A stretch of DNA of 64,000 nt from NCBI RefSeq assembly GCF_000349845.1, contig NC_020829.1:930001-994000 (forward strand). The letters are read 5' to 3'. Both the position numbers and the translations under genes were made by a program. Position 1 is the first letter of the stretch; each line of letters opens with the position of its first letter. Source of the stretch: Pseudomonas sp. ATCC 13867 (GTDB lineage: Bacteria; Pseudomonadota; Gammaproteobacteria; Pseudomonadales; Pseudomonadaceae). Positions 1 to 9,175 of the stretch are shown in pieces. A model generated the notes under the pieces. It was not told where the DNA came from and made no database searches. It was given only the letters and a program-made list of their open reading frames with translations.

Positions 1-604
1 CCATGCGCGCGCCGCGCTGGCGGGCGGCATTGATCTTCGCGGAGATGCCCAGCAGGTTCTGCACGTGGTGGCCGACTTCGTGGGCGATCACGTAGGCCTG
101 GGCGAAGTCGCCGGCGGCGGCGAACTTCTGCTCCATCTCGCGGAAGAAGCCGAGGTCCAGGTAGACCCGGCGATCACCCGGGCAATAGAACGGGCCGACC
201 GCCGAGGAGGCGAAGCCGCACGCCGAGTTCACCCCGCCGTTGAACAGGATCAGCTTGGGCTGCTCGTATTGCTGGTTGCTGCGGGCGAAAATCTCGCCCC
301 AGGTGTCCTCGGTGTCGCCAAGGATCGAGCGGACGAAGTCCACCTGCGGGTCGTTGCCGGTGGCCGGCTTGCCCTGCGCCGGGCGGCTTGGCGCCTGCTG
401 CGAGACATCCATCTGGCCGAGCAGCGAGCCGAGGATGGTCATCGGGTCCTGGCCCGACAGCAGGCCGATCACCACCACGATGGCCACGCCGCCCAGGCTC
501 AGGCCGCGCCCGCCGATACGCCGGCCGCCACCACCCATGCCGCCACCGGTTTCGTCCCGCGCATCCACTACGTTGTCGCTGCGTCGTCCTTTGCGCCAGA
601 GCAT
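1..604 (-). CDS. YpfJ-family neutral zinc metallopeptidase (C-terminus outside window)
   Basis: The gene reads leftward out of the window from an ATG at 604. The N-terminus is rich in Gly and Arg and is followed by one hydrophobic segment (about residues 30-47), so the protein is probably membrane anchored with an extracytoplasmic catalytic domain. The zinc-protease signature HEVGHHVQ lies near the window edge, preceded by a conserved Cys-containing stretch (NSACGFAS) and FYCPGD, all typical of the YpfJ/KPN_02809 family. The physiological substrate of this family is not established. Only about 200 residues are visible; the distal zinc ligand lies outside. It is convergent with nothing visible and sits 66 bases downstream of the phzF-like gene on the same strand. 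Confidence 0.85.
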   Translation of the reverse strand, partial: MLWRKGRRSDNVVDARDETGGGMGGGGRRIGGRGLSLGGVAIVVVIGLLSGQDPMTILGSLLGQMDVSQQAPSRPAQGKPATGNDPQVDFVRSILGDTEDTWGEIFARSNQQYEQPKLILFNGGVNSACGFASSAVGPFYCPGDRRVYLDLGFFREMEQKFAAAGDFAQAYVIAHEVGHHVQNLLGISAKINAARQRGARM

Positions 605-670
605 GGCGGCGTCTCCTTGAAGGGGTTGATTCAGTGTTGCTGCCGCTGGCGTGCACCGCCAGCCCGGTCG

Positions 671-1531
671 TCAGGCCAGGCGGTGCAGCAGTTCGGCGCG
701 GGCGAGCAGTTGCACGTCGCCGCCGACGCGGACGTCGTCGTCCTGGCCGACCTGCACGTCGAGGCGGCTGGGACGGCCGGCAAAGCGACCCTGGGAAAGG
801 TGGAACTGTTCGCCGCGGCGGGCCTTGCCCAGCTCCACCAGGTAGGCGGCGACGGGGCCGGCGGCGCTGCCGGTGGCGACGTCCTCGATGATGCCGGCGC
901 CATCCCAGGTGCGACCCTCGCGGTTATCCACATCCAGCACGAAGACGAAGGCGGCGTTGAGCTTGGCCAGTTCGACGCCCAGGTCCGCTCGCTGGCGGAC
1001 TCGCCCCAGCGCTTCGGCGCGCACCGGCAGCAGCAGGTAGGGCAGGCCGGTGCTGACCACGGCGGCGGGATAGTCGGCGAGGTCGGCGACGGACAGCGAG
1101 AAGGCTTCGGCGAACCCGCGTCGCGCCTCGTCGTCCAGCACGGCGCCGAAGTCCGCCACGCCCTGGTTCATCTCGGCGTGGAAGCCGGCGCCGCGTCGGC
1201 GGGTGGCGACTTTCACGTCCTTGGCGGCCAGTTGCAGGGTCCAGAGTTCTTCCTCGCCGCGCTGGTGCAGGTGGTGCAGCAGCGCGGCGGCGCCCAGCAC
1301 CGGGTGGCCGGCGAAGGGCAGTTCCTCGTCGACGGTGAAAATGCGCGCCGAGTAGGTATCCAGCGAGGCGGAGGGGAACAGGAAGATCGACTCGAACTGG
1401 CGCAACTCCTGCGTCAGCGCCTGCAATGTCGACTCCGCCAGGCCGCGTGCGTCGGGGAACACCGCCAGGCCGTTGCCGGTCAGCGGTTGCTGCGCGAAGA
1501 CGTCGAGCTGCCAGTACTGAAGGGGTGACAT
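671..1531 (-). CDS. PhzF-family isomerase/epimerase
   Basis: This is a 286-residue protein of the diaminopimelate-epimerase-like PhzF fold. The N-terminus ([21 protein letters not shown]) carries the family's F-x-x-x-P-x-x-GN start motif, and a Glu follows in a position (RQFESIFLF) matching the catalytic acid of PhzF proteins. The second half has the family's [14 protein letters not shown] phosphate-loop-like motif. PhzF itself isomerises DHHA in phenazine synthesis, but no other phenazine gene is nearby, so this is a stand-alone paralogue of unknown substrate. Length is normal for the family (280-300 residues). The ATG at 1531 is the first plausible start. It is divergent from alaC. Confidence 0.85.
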   Translation of the reverse strand: MSPLQYWQLDVFAQQPLTGNGLAVFPDARGLAESTLQALTQELRQFESIFLFPSASLDTYSARIFTVDEELPFAGHPVLGAAALLHHLHQRGEEELWTLQLAAKDVKVATRRRGAGFHAEMNQGVADFGAVLDDEARRGFAEAFSLSVADLADYPAAVVSTGLPYLLLPVRAEALGRVRQRADLGVELAKLNAAFVFVLDVDNREGRTWDGAGIIEDVATGSAAGPVAAYLVELGKARRGEQFHLSQGRFAGRPSRLDVQVGQDDDVRVGGDVQLLARAELLHRLA

Positions 1532-1705
1532 GGGACTCCAGGGGCCGCGTTTGAGCGGCGCGATAAGAAAAACTCGACAGCCAGCCTAGCGAGCTATATG
1601 TTCGCCGACAAGAAAGCGCAGGTCACAGCGCCGCGCTTTCCAGGCCACCGCAGTGGCCGGCGTCGCTCGGACGGTTCCGGGCGCCTACGTTCATCAGAGG
1701 ACACC

Positions 1706-2923
1706 ATGACTGAACCCCGTTCAGCTCGTCGCTTTGCGCGCATCGATCGCCTGCCCCCCTACGTTTTCAACATCACCGCCGAACTGAAGATGGCCGCCCG
1801 CCGCCGTGGCGAGGACATCATCGACCTGTCCATGGGCAACCCGGACGGGGCCACGCCGCCGCACATCGTCGAAAAACTCTGCCAGGTCGCCCAGCGCGAA
1901 GACACCCACGGCTATTCCACCTCCCGTGGCATTCCCCGTCTGCGCCGCGCCATCTCGCATTGGTACCGTGACCGCTACGACGTGCAGATCGACCCGGAAT
2001 CCGAGGCCATCGTCACCATCGGCTCCAAGGAAGGCCTGGCGCACCTGATGCTCGCTACCCTGGACCACGGCGACACCATCCTGGTGCCGAACCCCAGCTA
2101 CCCGATCCACATCTACGGCGCGGTGATCGCCGGCGCCCAGGTGCGCTCGGTGCCGCTGGTGCCGGGGATCGACTTCTTCAACGAGCTGGAGCGGGCGATC
2201 CGCGAATCGATTCCCAAGCCGAAGATGATGATCCTCGGCTTCCCTTCCAACCCCACCGCGCAGTGCGTGGAGCTGGACTTCTTCGAGCGCGTGGTCGACC
2301 TCGCCAAGCGCTACGACGTGCTGGTGGTGCATGATCTGGCCTATGCGGACATCACCTTCGACGGCTGGAAGGCCCCGTCGATCATGCAGGTGCCCGGTGC
2401 CAAGGACATCGCGGTGGAGTTTTTCACCCTGTCCAAGAGCTACAACATGGCCGGCTGGCGCATCGGCTTCATGGTCGGCAACCCGGAGCTGGTCTCGGCC
2501 CTGGCGCGGATCAAGAGTTACCACGACTACGGCACCTTCACCCCGCTGCAGGTGGCGGCCATCGCCGCGCTGGAAGGCGACCAGCAGTGCGTGCGCGACA
2601 TCGCCGAGCAGTACCAGAAGCGCCGCGACGTGCTGGTGAAGGGCCTGCACGAGGCCGGCTGGATGGTGGAGAACCCCAAGGCCTCCATGTACATCTGGGC
2701 GAAGATCCCCGAGCCCTACGCGCACCTGGGTTCGCTGGAGTTCGCCAAGAAGCTGCTCAAGGACGCCAAGGTCTCGGTGTCGCCGGGCATCGGCTTCGGC
2801 GACTACGGTGATGATCACGTGCGCTTCGCCCTGATCGAGAACCGCGACCGCCTGCGCCAGGCCGTGCGCGGGATTAAGGCGATGTTCCGCGCCGACGGCC
2901 TGTTGCCGGCGAAGGCGGACTAA
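1706..2923 (+). CDS. alaC: Alanine aminotransferase AlaC (PLP-dependent, class I/II)
   Basis: This 405-residue aminotransferase transfers the amino group between glutamate and pyruvate. It has the fold-type I landmarks: MGNPDG near the N-terminus, NPSYPIH, NPTAQ in the PLP pocket, the AYADITFDG strand, and the PLP lysine in [13 protein letters not shown]. The C-terminal substrate Arg is in [14 protein letters not shown]. The sequence is AlaC-like rather than AlaA-like, judged from MSMGNPDG and the [12 protein letters not shown] segment. An open frame extends upstream to 1598, but the ATG at 1706 after TCATCAGAGGACACC gives the family-typical [21 protein letters not shown] start. A hairpin terminator follows directly. 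Confidence 0.9.
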   Translation: MTEPRSARRFARIDRLPPYVFNITAELKMAARRRGEDIIDLSMGNPDGATPPHIVEKLCQVAQREDTHGYSTSRGIPRLRRAISHWYRDRYDVQIDPESEAIVTIGSKEGLAHLMLATLDHGDTILVPNPSYPIHIYGAVIAGAQVRSVPLVPGIDFFNELERAIRESIPKPKMMILGFPSNPTAQCVELDFFERVVDLAKRYDVLVVHDLAYADITFDGWKAPSIMQVPGAKDIAVEFFTLSKSYNMAGWRIGFMVGNPELVSALARIKSYHDYGTFTPLQVAAIAALEGDQQCVRDIAEQYQKRRDVLVKGLHEAGWMVENPKASMYIWAKIPEPYAHLGSLEFAKKLLKDAKVSVSPGIGFGDYGDDHVRFALIENRDRLRQAVRGIKAMFRADGLLPAKAD

Positions 2924-2926
2924 CGC

Positions 2927-2957
2927 AAAAGGGGCGGCCAGATGGCCGCCCCTTTCG
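2927..2957 (+). terminator. Factor-independent terminator after alaC
   Basis: GGGGCGGCCA (2931-2940), a 2-base loop and TGGCCGCCCC (2943-2952) form a perfect 10-bp stem followed by TTTCG. The A-run on the left side means it could also act on the opposite strand. Confidence 0.8.
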
Positions 2958-2980
2958 TTTGTACGGGCTTATTCGTCGTT

Positions 2981-3008
2981 GCAGGAGCGGGCTTGCTCGC
3001 GAGCAGGA
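2981..3008. repeat. Single REP-type palindromic unit
   Basis: GCAGGAGCGGGCTTGCTCGCGAGCAGG is the Pseudomonas extragenic palindrome core, with one arm of the type seen again as an inverted pair at 9,021-9,096. It lies between the convergent alaC and DUF411 genes, the usual place for REP units. Confidence 0.65.
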
Positions 3009-3042
3009 GCCAGGTGTTTTCCTCGGTCCTGCCGCAACGGTT

Positions 3043-3477
3043 TCAGTGGGCGGGATAATCCGCCAGTACTTCGCGCTTGCCGGTCTTGGTCAGGCCCAGC
3101 ACCTGGTAGGCATCGTGGCGGTCGCCCATTTCCATGCCCGGCGAACCCACCGGCATGCCCGGCGCGGCGGCGCCGACCAGATCCGCGCGCTCGCGCAGTT
3201 TGAGTACGTCGGCGGCCGGGACGTGGCCCTCGACGAACTTGCCGTCGATCACCCCGGTGTGGCACGAGCCCATGCTGTAGGGCACGCCGAGACGGGTCTT
3301 CACCGCGCTCATGTCGGCTTCGACGTGATCCTTGACGGTGAATCCGTTGTTTTCCAGGTGCTTGATCCAGTCCTTGCAGCAACTGCAGTTGGCATCGCGA
3401 TGAACGTCGATGGTCGGCGGTTCGGCGGCCTGGGCGGCGCCGGCGACGAGGGCGGTGAGCAGAAGCAGGGTACGCAT
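3043..3477 (-). CDS. DUF411 periplasmic metal-binding protein
   Basis: This 144-residue protein starts with a clear Sec signal peptide (MRTLLLLTALVAGAAQAA) and then the DUF411 hallmark CSCCKDWIKHLENNGF. Further motifs are GVPYSMGSCHTG and IDGKFVEGHVPAADV, followed by a Met-rich loop (PGMPVGSPGMEMG). DUF411 proteins are associated with copper or other soft metals; the clustered Cys, His and Met residues seen here fit that, but no metal-resistance neighbour is present. The start at 3477 is chosen because it places the signal peptide at the N-terminus; an in-frame upstream extension to 3555 would bury it. Confidence 0.8.
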   Translation of the reverse strand: MRTLLLLTALVAGAAQAAEPPTIDVHRDANCSCCKDWIKHLENNGFTVKDHVEADMSAVKTRLGVPYSMGSCHTGVIDGKFVEGHVPAADVLKLRERADLVGAAAPGMPVGSPGMEMGDRHDAYQVLGLTKTGKREVLADYPAH

Positions 3478-3679
3478 GGTGGGAAACCTCGGAAACCAGA
3501 TGCGCCCGAGGATACTCCCGGCGGTGGGACCACCCCATCGACCAGCTGTATCCATATATGACGAGAGGCCAGAACTTGCCGCACCTTCCGGGGTCTCTAG
3601 CTGATCGGTGATGCGTCCGCGGCACTGGGTCGCAGGTGTGGACGCGCTGGAAATGGCTGTTCGGCCAAGGAGAAAGAGG

Positions 3680-4144
3680 ATGCTCTTCGCCCGTCTCGTC
3701 CTGCTGGTCCAGGCCCTGGTATGGGGCGGCCTGGGGCTGCTCTATTGGATTCGTCCCTACGAAATGGCCAACCTCAGCGGCATGCTGCTGATGGAGCCGT
3801 CCTCGGTGAGCGATGCCCGGGTGTTCTACGGCGGGCACCAGTTCGCCCTCGCGCTGTTCCTGGTGTTCGCCCTGCGTCGCCGCCTGCTGGTGCGCCCGGC
3901 GCTGATCCTGGTGATCCTGGTGCAGTTGACCCTGACCCTGTCGCGCCTGCTGATTGCCTGGACCGAAGGCGGGATGGCGATGGACGCCCAGTTGGCCGGT
4001 GTCGTCTATCGCGGGGTGATTTCCGCGCTGTCGATCTTCGCCCTCTACTGGCTGGAGCGGCAGTCGCGGAACCGGGTGACGGCCAGTCCGGCAAAGGAGC
4101 CCGATGAACCGGAGGAGCGGCGCGCGGACTTCGAAGGGCTCTGA
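3680..4144 (+). CDS. DUF4345-like small inner-membrane protein
   Basis: This is a 154-residue protein with four hydrophobic segments (about residues 1-22, 52-68, 74-95 and 105-122) and a charged C-terminal tail (KEPDEPEERRADFEGL). The motif VFYGGHQFALALFLV is typical of DUF4345-type membrane proteins. An AAGGAGAAAGAGG ribosome site immediately precedes the ATG at 3680, so this start is preferred over upstream in-frame ATGs. The function of the family is unknown. Confidence 0.65.
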   Translation: MLFARLVLLVQALVWGGLGLLYWIRPYEMANLSGMLLMEPSSVSDARVFYGGHQFALALFLVFALRRRLLVRPALILVILVQLTLTLSRLLIAWTEGGMAMDAQLAGVVYRGVISALSIFALYWLERQSRNRVTASPAKEPDEPEERRADFEGL

Positions 4145-4310
4145 GCGCCGGCGCCAGGGTTGTTTTGACTCCGAGTGAAGTCATAAGGACTGCGGTGGAT
4201 GAGGTCTTAATGACATCCTGTTTTCGTAACTAATTGTTTTTATTGGGTTCTTAAGTTGGCATGAAAGCTGGAATGGCTTGAGTGCTGTTTCATTGCCAAC
4301 GGAGAGAACC

Positions 4311-4661
4311 ATGAGTGTCATGCGTGTTGCGGTCGTGTTGTTCAGCGCGTTTTCCTGTGTCGCTGTACTGGCCGACGAGGTGGTTGCCGAGGTCCCTGAC
4401 AATACCGTCGGCGGCGGTTTTGGCGCTGGCGCCGGGGTGTTGCTGGGCGGCGCGCTGGGCGGGCCGTTCGGGGCGCTGGTGGGAGCGGGGGTCGGTCTTT
4501 TCGGTGGTTCGGCGGCGCAGGAGGTCTCCGGCGGCAGTCAGACGTCCTACGTCGTCCGCGATGCCGCCGGGCATGAGCGGACCGTGCGCTCGCCCAATGC
4601 CGAATTCCACGTCGGCCAGCAGGTGGCGGTCAGCGGCGATCGCCTGCGTGCGCTGGACTGA
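4311..4661 (+). CDS. Small exported glycine-zipper protein
   Basis: This is a 116-residue protein. A signal peptide (about residues 1-21, ending VAVLA-DEV) is followed by a Gly-rich two-segment stretch GGGFGAGAGVLLGGALGGPFGALVGAGVGLFGG that fits a glycine-zipper membrane hairpin. The C-terminal 45 residues form a small hydrophilic beta-rich domain (YVVRDAAGHERTVRSPNAEFHVGQQVAVSGDRLRAL), like that of SlyB/17-kDa-antigen-related envelope proteins, but no lipobox Cys is visible. A GGAGAG ribosome site precedes the ATG at 4311. The role is presumably in the envelope. Confidence 0.65.
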   Translation: MSVMRVAVVLFSAFSCVAVLADEVVAEVPDNTVGGGFGAGAGVLLGGALGGPFGALVGAGVGLFGGSAAQEVSGGSQTSYVVRDAAGHERTVRSPNAEFHVGQQVAVSGDRLRALD

Positions 4662-4761
4662 CTTCGGATGAGTGGCGGCGCTTCGCGGCATCGTCGCTGC
4701 GAGGCGCCTTGGCTCTCGTGCTATCGTATTGATTTTGCGGTAGAAGCAGCGTGGAGCCAGC

Positions 4762-5064
4762 ATGAAGTTCGTACATCAACGTGAACACCTGAACGAAGGC
4801 GACCTGGTCGTCATCGAGTGCTCCATGACCTGCAACATCCGCCTGATGACCGATGCCGCCTTCCGCAGCTTCAAGAATGGCGGTCGCCACGTCTACCACG
4901 GCGGTGCGTTCGACCGCTTCCCGGCCAGGATCAAGGTGCCCAGCACCGGCTACTGGAACGTCACCATCGACACCGTGACCCGCCGCGCCATCAGCGTGAC
5001 GCGCAAGGCCGACTTCAAGTACAGCATCAAGTTCGTCCGCAAGTCGCCATCCAACTACAGTTGA
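4762..5064 (+). CDS. DUF1883 domain protein
   Basis: This 100-residue cytoplasmic protein matches the DUF1883 pattern: LNEGDLVVIECSMTCNIRLMTDAAFRSFKNGGRHVYHGGAFDRFPARIKVPSTGYWNVTID. It has no signal peptide or membrane segment. Conserved GG and YHGG turns and a beta-strand-rich composition suggest a small beta-sandwich. The function is unknown; in several bacteria DUF1883 is fused to TIR domains. It converges on the DUF4136 lipoprotein, with stop codons 3 bases apart. Confidence 0.75.
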   Translation: MKFVHQREHLNEGDLVVIECSMTCNIRLMTDAAFRSFKNGGRHVYHGGAFDRFPARIKVPSTGYWNVTIDTVTRRAISVTRKADFKYSIKFVRKSPSNYS

Positions 5065-5067
5065 TAC

Positions 5068-5565
5068 TCAGCGTCCGACGTGCGCGGGGAAATCCTTCAG
5101 CAGTTGGGCGATGCCATCGTCGAATGCTTGCTGGCTCAGGGACGGATCGTGCAACTGGCGCGCCAGCTGGGCCTGGAACAGCACTTCGCCTGAGGCTTCG
5201 TCGAGAATCCGCAGGGCCAGCCGGGCCTGTTCGGAGTCGGCGATCTGCGTCTGGGTGACCACGCCGGCCGAGGTCGCGATGGGCCGCTGGATCACCCCCG
5301 TCTGGTTGTCCAGCCCGAGCATGTAGATCACCCGCAGGTCCCCCGCACGCTCCTGATAGCGATAGCCCTTGGCTTCCAGCGCCCGGCGTACGCCCAGGTC
5401 GAAGCGGTCTTCGAGGTCTTCGCGATGGCCCTGCGCGCGCACGGCCTGGATGAAGAAGGTGCTTTGCCGGCCGTTGGCGGCGGGGGAGACGCTGATGTTG
5501 GCGGGATCGCTGCCGGCGCAGGCGGCCAGCAGCAGGCAGAACAGGGGAAGGATCAGGCGGGACAT
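5068..5565 (-). CDS. DUF4136 lipoprotein
   Basis: This is a 165-residue lipoprotein. The signal peptide ends in the lipobox LLAAC (Cys about residue 16). The body (DLGVRRALEAKGYRY, DLRVIYMLGLDNQTGV, ALRILDEASGEVLFQAQLARQLHD, IAQLLKDFP) is the DUF4136 pattern. The residue after the lipid-bearing Cys is Ala, not Asp, so outer-membrane sorting is expected. The start at 5565 puts the signal peptide at the N-terminus; the frame is open to 5625. The function is unknown. Confidence 0.8.
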   Translation of the reverse strand: MSRLILPLFCLLLAACAGSDPANISVSPAANGRQSTFFIQAVRAQGHREDLEDRFDLGVRRALEAKGYRYQERAGDLRVIYMLGLDNQTGVIQRPIATSAGVVTQTQIADSEQARLALRILDEASGEVLFQAQLARQLHDPSLSQQAFDDGIAQLLKDFPAHVGR

Positions 5566-5654
5566 GGACGTGCCTCTTGTCATTGTCCCGCAAGCGTAGC
5601 CGCCTGGCGCTGGCTCGCCGCCCAACCCTTGGTTGGGCGGCGGGTGAGCAGGCT

Positions 5655-6740
5655 TCAGCGTCGGGTCAGCAGGACGCCGGCTTCCATGTGGTGCGTATAG
5701 GGGAACTGGTCGAACAGCGCGCAGCGGCTCACCTGGTGGGTGTCGTGCAGCTGGGCGATGTTCTGCGCCAGGGTCTCCGGGTTGCAGGAGATGTACAGGA
5801 TGTTGTCGAAGCGCCGGGTCAGCTCGCAGGTGTCCGGGTCCATGCCGGCGCGCGGCGGGTCGACGAACACGCTGCCGAACGCGTAGGACTTCAGGTCGAC
5901 GTCGGCCAGACGGCGGAACGGGCGTACGTCATTCAGCGCCTGGGTCAGCTCCTCGGCGGAGAGGCGTACCAGGGTGACGTTGTCCACGGCGTTGTCGGCC
6001 AGGTTGGCCAGGGCGGCGTTCACCGAGGTCTTGCTGATCTCGGTGGCCAGCACCTTGCGCACGCGGGTCGCCAGCGGCAGGGTGAAGTTGCCGTTGCCGC
6101 AGTACAGCTCCAGCAGGTCGTCCTCGCGCTGGCCCAGGGCTTCGTACGCCCAGTTGAGCATCTTCTGGCAGACCTCGCCGTTGGGCTGGGTGAAGGCGCC
6201 CTCCGGCTGGCGGTAGCGGAAGGTGCGGCCGGCGACGGTCAGTTCTTCGCTCACGTAGTCACGGCCGACGACCAGGCGCTTGCCGCGCGAGCGGCCGACG
6301 ATGCTCACGCCCAGCTCGGCGGCCAGCTTCTCGGCGGCGGCCTGCCAGGCCGCGTCCACCGGGCGGTGGTAGCACAGGGTGATCATGGCGTCGCCCGCCA
6401 GGGTGGTGAGGAACTCCACCTGGAACAGCTTGTGGCCCAGGGTCGGCTCGGCCCAGGCAGCCTTCAGGCGCGGCATCAGTTCGTTGATGCGCTGGCTGGC
6501 GATGGGGAATTCCTCGATCAGGATCGGCGTGTGCTTGTCGCCCTGCTCGAACATCGCGTAGTGGCGGGCTTCGCCCTCGCGCCACAGGCGGAACTCGGCG
6601 CGCAGGCGGTAATGCTCGCGGGGCGAATCGAACACCTCCGGCTCCGGCGCGGCGAAGGGCGCCAGCAGCTCGCGCAGGCGCGCGGCCTTTTCGGCCAGTT
6701 GGCTGTCGTATTGGGAGGGATCGAAACGCGGGCTGCTCAT
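5655..6740 (-). CDS. trmA: tRNA (uracil-5-)-methyltransferase TrmA
   Basis: This 361-residue SAM-dependent enzyme makes m5U54 (ribothymidine) in the T-loop of tRNAs. Visible motifs are the SAM site [14 protein letters not shown], the DPPRAGMD loop, and the catalytic-Cys motif [27 protein letters not shown] and [15 protein letters not shown] match the RumA/TrmA fold. The lack of an N-terminal TRAM domain or Fe-S Cys cluster separates it from RlmC/RlmD. The length equals that of E. coli TrmA to within a few residues. The ATG at 6740 is preceded by an AG-rich site. Confidence 0.93.
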   Translation of the reverse strand: MSSPRFDPSQYDSQLAEKAARLRELLAPFAAPEPEVFDSPREHYRLRAEFRLWREGEARHYAMFEQGDKHTPILIEEFPIASQRINELMPRLKAAWAEPTLGHKLFQVEFLTTLAGDAMITLCYHRPVDAAWQAAAEKLAAELGVSIVGRSRGKRLVVGRDYVSEELTVAGRTFRYRQPEGAFTQPNGEVCQKMLNWAYEALGQREDDLLELYCGNGNFTLPLATRVRKVLATEISKTSVNAALANLADNAVDNVTLVRLSAEELTQALNDVRPFRRLADVDLKSYAFGSVFVDPPRAGMDPDTCELTRRFDNILYISCNPETLAQNIAQLHDTHQVSRCALFDQFPYTHHMEAGVLLTRR

Positions 6741-6925
6741 GGGGATAACTCTTCAAAGGGGCCCGGATTCGCTGGGCCGCTTTTCAATTAGGGACAACTC
6801 GAAACTATCGGGGCTCGCGAGCCAGGTCAGACAAGGCGCTAGGTCGATTCGAAAGCGGAGGGTAAATAAGCATTTCGGATTGACCTGGCAACGCAGTATG
6901 GCCGACGCGCAGCAGCCCCCTTCAC

Positions 6926-8221
6926 TCAAGCGTTGAACCAGCCCAGCTTGATCACGAACAGAATCGATAGGATGACCAGCGCCGGGTTCAGCTCGCGGAA
7001 GCGGCCGGACAGCAGCTTGCAGGCGGTCCAGGTGATGAAGCCGAAGGCGATGCCGTTGGCGATGGAGAAGGTCAGCGGCATGGCCAGGGCGGTCACCACC
7101 ACCGGAGCGGCGACGGTCAGGTCGTCCCAGTCGATCTCGGCGAGGCCCGAAGCCATCAGCACGGCGACGAAGAACAGTGCCGGTGCGGTGGCGAACGCCG
7201 GCACGTTGCCCGCCAGCGGGGCGAAGAACAGCGCCAGCAGGAACAGCACGGCGACCACGATGGCGGTCAGGCCGGTGCGGCCGCCAGCGGAAACGCCCGC
7301 CGCCGACTCGATGTAGCTGGTGGTGGTGGAGGTGCCCAGCAGCGAACCGACCATGGCGGCGGAGCTGTCGGCGATCAGGGCACGGCCCATCTTCGGCATG
7401 TGCCCGTCCTTGCCCATCAGGCCGGCGCGCTTGGCCACGCCGATCAGGGTGCCGGAGTTGTCGAACAGGTCGACGAAGAGGAAGGCGAAGATCACGCTGA
7501 ACAGGCCGATGTCCAGCGCGCCCTTGATATCCAGCTGCAGGAAGGTCGGCGCCAGCGACGGCGGCATCGATACCACGCCACCGAACTGGGAGACGCCGAT
7601 GGCGATGGAGATGAAGGTCACCGCCAGGATGCCGATCATCACCGCGCCGGTCACGCGACGGGCTTCCAGGGCGACGATCAGGATGAAGCCGAGGATCGCC
7701 AGCAGCGGCGCCGGCTTGGCCAGGTCGCCCATGCCCACCAGGGTGGCCTGGTTGGCGACGACGATGCCCGATTCCTTCAGCGCGATCAGCGCGAGGAACA
7801 GGCCGATGCCGGCGGCGATCGCCGAGCGCAGCGCCAGCGGGATGCTGTTGATGATCCACTCGCGGACACGGAAGATCGAAATGACGAAGAACATGCACGC
7901 GGAGAGAAACACCGCGCCGAGCGCCACCTGCCAGGTGTGGCCCATGTGCAGGACCACGGTGTAGGTGAAGAAGGCGTTCAGGCCCATGCCGGGCGCCAGG
8001 GCGATCGGGTAGTTGGCGATCAGGCCCATCACCGCCGAACCGATGGCGGCGGCCAGGCAGGTGGCGACGAAGATCGCACCCTTGTCCATGCCCGTCTCGC
8101 CGAGGATGCTCGGGTTGACGAAGAGGATGTAGGCCATCGTCAGGAAGGTGGTGATACCCGCCAGGATCTCGGTGCGCACGTTGGTATTGTGCGCCTTGAG
8201 TTGGAACAGCTTTTCCAGCAT
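6926..8221 (-). CDS. NCS2-family purine permease (adenine/guanine/hypoxanthine type)
   Basis: This is a 431-residue integral membrane protein with about 12-14 hydrophobic segments. It opens MLEKLFQLKAHNTNVRTEILAGITTFLTMAYILFVNP, the AzgA-branch start. Other diagnostic segments are NYPIALAPGMGLNAFF, FVDLFDNSGTLIGVAKRAGL, and GTSTTTSYIESAAGVSAGGRTGL. The ATG at 8221 is chosen because it begins the conserved N-terminus; the open frame upstream to 8440 is low-complexity. The substrate is inferred from the family (proton-coupled purine base uptake). It is transcribed alone. Confidence 0.88.
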   Translation of the reverse strand: MLEKLFQLKAHNTNVRTEILAGITTFLTMAYILFVNPSILGETGMDKGAIFVATCLAAAIGSAVMGLIANYPIALAPGMGLNAFFTYTVVLHMGHTWQVALGAVFLSACMFFVISIFRVREWIINSIPLALRSAIAAGIGLFLALIALKESGIVVANQATLVGMGDLAKPAPLLAILGFILIVALEARRVTGAVMIGILAVTFISIAIGVSQFGGVVSMPPSLAPTFLQLDIKGALDIGLFSVIFAFLFVDLFDNSGTLIGVAKRAGLMGKDGHMPKMGRALIADSSAAMVGSLLGTSTTTSYIESAAGVSAGGRTGLTAIVVAVLFLLALFFAPLAGNVPAFATAPALFFVAVLMASGLAEIDWDDLTVAAPVVVTALAMPLTFSIANGIAFGFITWTACKLLSGRFRELNPALVILSILFVIKLGWFNA

Positions 8222-8499
8222 GTTTGGCTCCCCGTGACGCTGCTCGCGCCGTTGTCGTTCTGGCCGGGAAAAGCAAGGTGCATGCCCAGGTGGGCTGTGC
8301 GCCTTTTCTTGTGACCGGCAAAAGGCGCGCATGATACCAGCTCGTCCCGCGCCGGAGAATTTCTGACCGGACCGCCAGCATCCGTTCGTCTGCAAGCTTA
8401 GTCGCGGCTGCCGACCAAGGGAGTGCAACTTGTGCCACAACAGTGGTCTGACTCTCTATGACCCCGGCCTGACCGGCCCTTCCGCTTGATTCGCATTCG

Positions 8500-8991
8500 A
8501 TGAAACGCTCTATACCGTTCCTTTTCGCATCGCTGCTGGCCGCTTGTGCCGGCGAACCGCCGACCATCCCGCAGCACAGTTTCGATGTCCACACCCTGGC
8601 CGAGCGCCCCTCGGCCAGCACTCGCACCCTGGCCGACCCGCAGGGCAAGGCGGTGCTGGTGACGACCCAGCCGACCCTGACCCAGCACGACGTGCAGCAG
8701 GCCCAGCTGGCCAGCGTTGCCGACGGCAAGCCTGCCGTGCAGGTGCAGTTCACCCCCGACGCCAGCCTGCGCCTCGCGCACCTGACCCGAGAGGCGCAGG
8801 GCAAGGCGCTGGCGGTGGTGATCGACGGGCAGTTGCGCCTGTTGCCGAAGGTCGACCACCCGCTGACCGATGGCCGCGTGCTGCTCCAGGGCTTCGCCAG
8901 CCAGGTGGAGGCCGAGACGCTGGTGCGCCGGCTCAACGAACTGCGTGATGTGCCGGTGCAGCCGGAGCAGAAGTCCGGCGGACAGCCATAG
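8500..8991 (+). CDS. Lipoprotein with SecD P1-head-like domain
   Basis: This is a 163-residue lipoprotein: signal MKRSIPFLFASLLAAC with the lipobox Cys at residue 16. The middle (PAVQVQFTPDASLRLAHLTREAQGKALAVVIDGQLRLLPKV) resembles the P1 head subdomain of SecD, with the strand-turn-helix arrangement seen there, followed by a segment like the SecD fulcrum (VLLQGFASQVEAETLVRRLNEL). It may be a stand-alone periplasmic SecD-like head of unknown role. It stands alone between the divergent permease and the convergent glyA. Confidence 0.65.
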   Translation: MKRSIPFLFASLLAACAGEPPTIPQHSFDVHTLAERPSASTRTLADPQGKAVLVTTQPTLTQHDVQQAQLASVADGKPAVQVQFTPDASLRLAHLTREAQGKALAVVIDGQLRLLPKVDHPLTDGRVLLQGFASQVEAETLVRRLNELRDVPVQPEQKSGGQP

Positions 8992-9020
8992 CGCTCCATA
9001 GAAAGGCAGGGTGGTGCTTC

Positions 9021-9096
9021 GTAGGAGCGAGCTTGCTCGCGAACCCCACAACCCGGTACCCAGCTGGAATCCGTTCGCGAGCAAGCTCGCTCCTAC
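9021..9096. repeat. Inverted pair of REP sequences (REPIN-like)
   Basis: A 23-bp unit (9021-9043, core GGAGCGAGCTTGCTCGCG) is repeated exactly in inverted orientation at 9074-9096, with 30 bases between. This is the doublet arrangement typical of Pseudomonas REPINs mobilised by RAYT transposases. No RAYT gene is in this window. Confidence 0.85.
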
Positions 9097-9130
9097 AGAT
9101 CGGACCTGCCTCCTCGGTGTGGCGCCCATG

Positions 9131-9158
9131 AAAAAGCCCGGCATCTGCCGGGCTTTTT
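9131..9158. terminator. Bidirectional terminator between lipoprotein gene and glyA
   Basis: AAAAAGCCCGGCA and its exact inverse TGCCGGGCTTTTT flank a 2-base loop, giving A- and T-runs on both sides. It can serve the lipoprotein gene from the left and glyA from the right. Confidence 0.88.
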
Positions 9159-9175
9159 CGACTCGCGGTTCGGGC

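Noticed and set aside
65-1528. 487-codon plus-strand frame over the metallopeptidase and phzF genes
   Set aside because: It lies antisense to two genes with clear motifs and has shadow-type composition.
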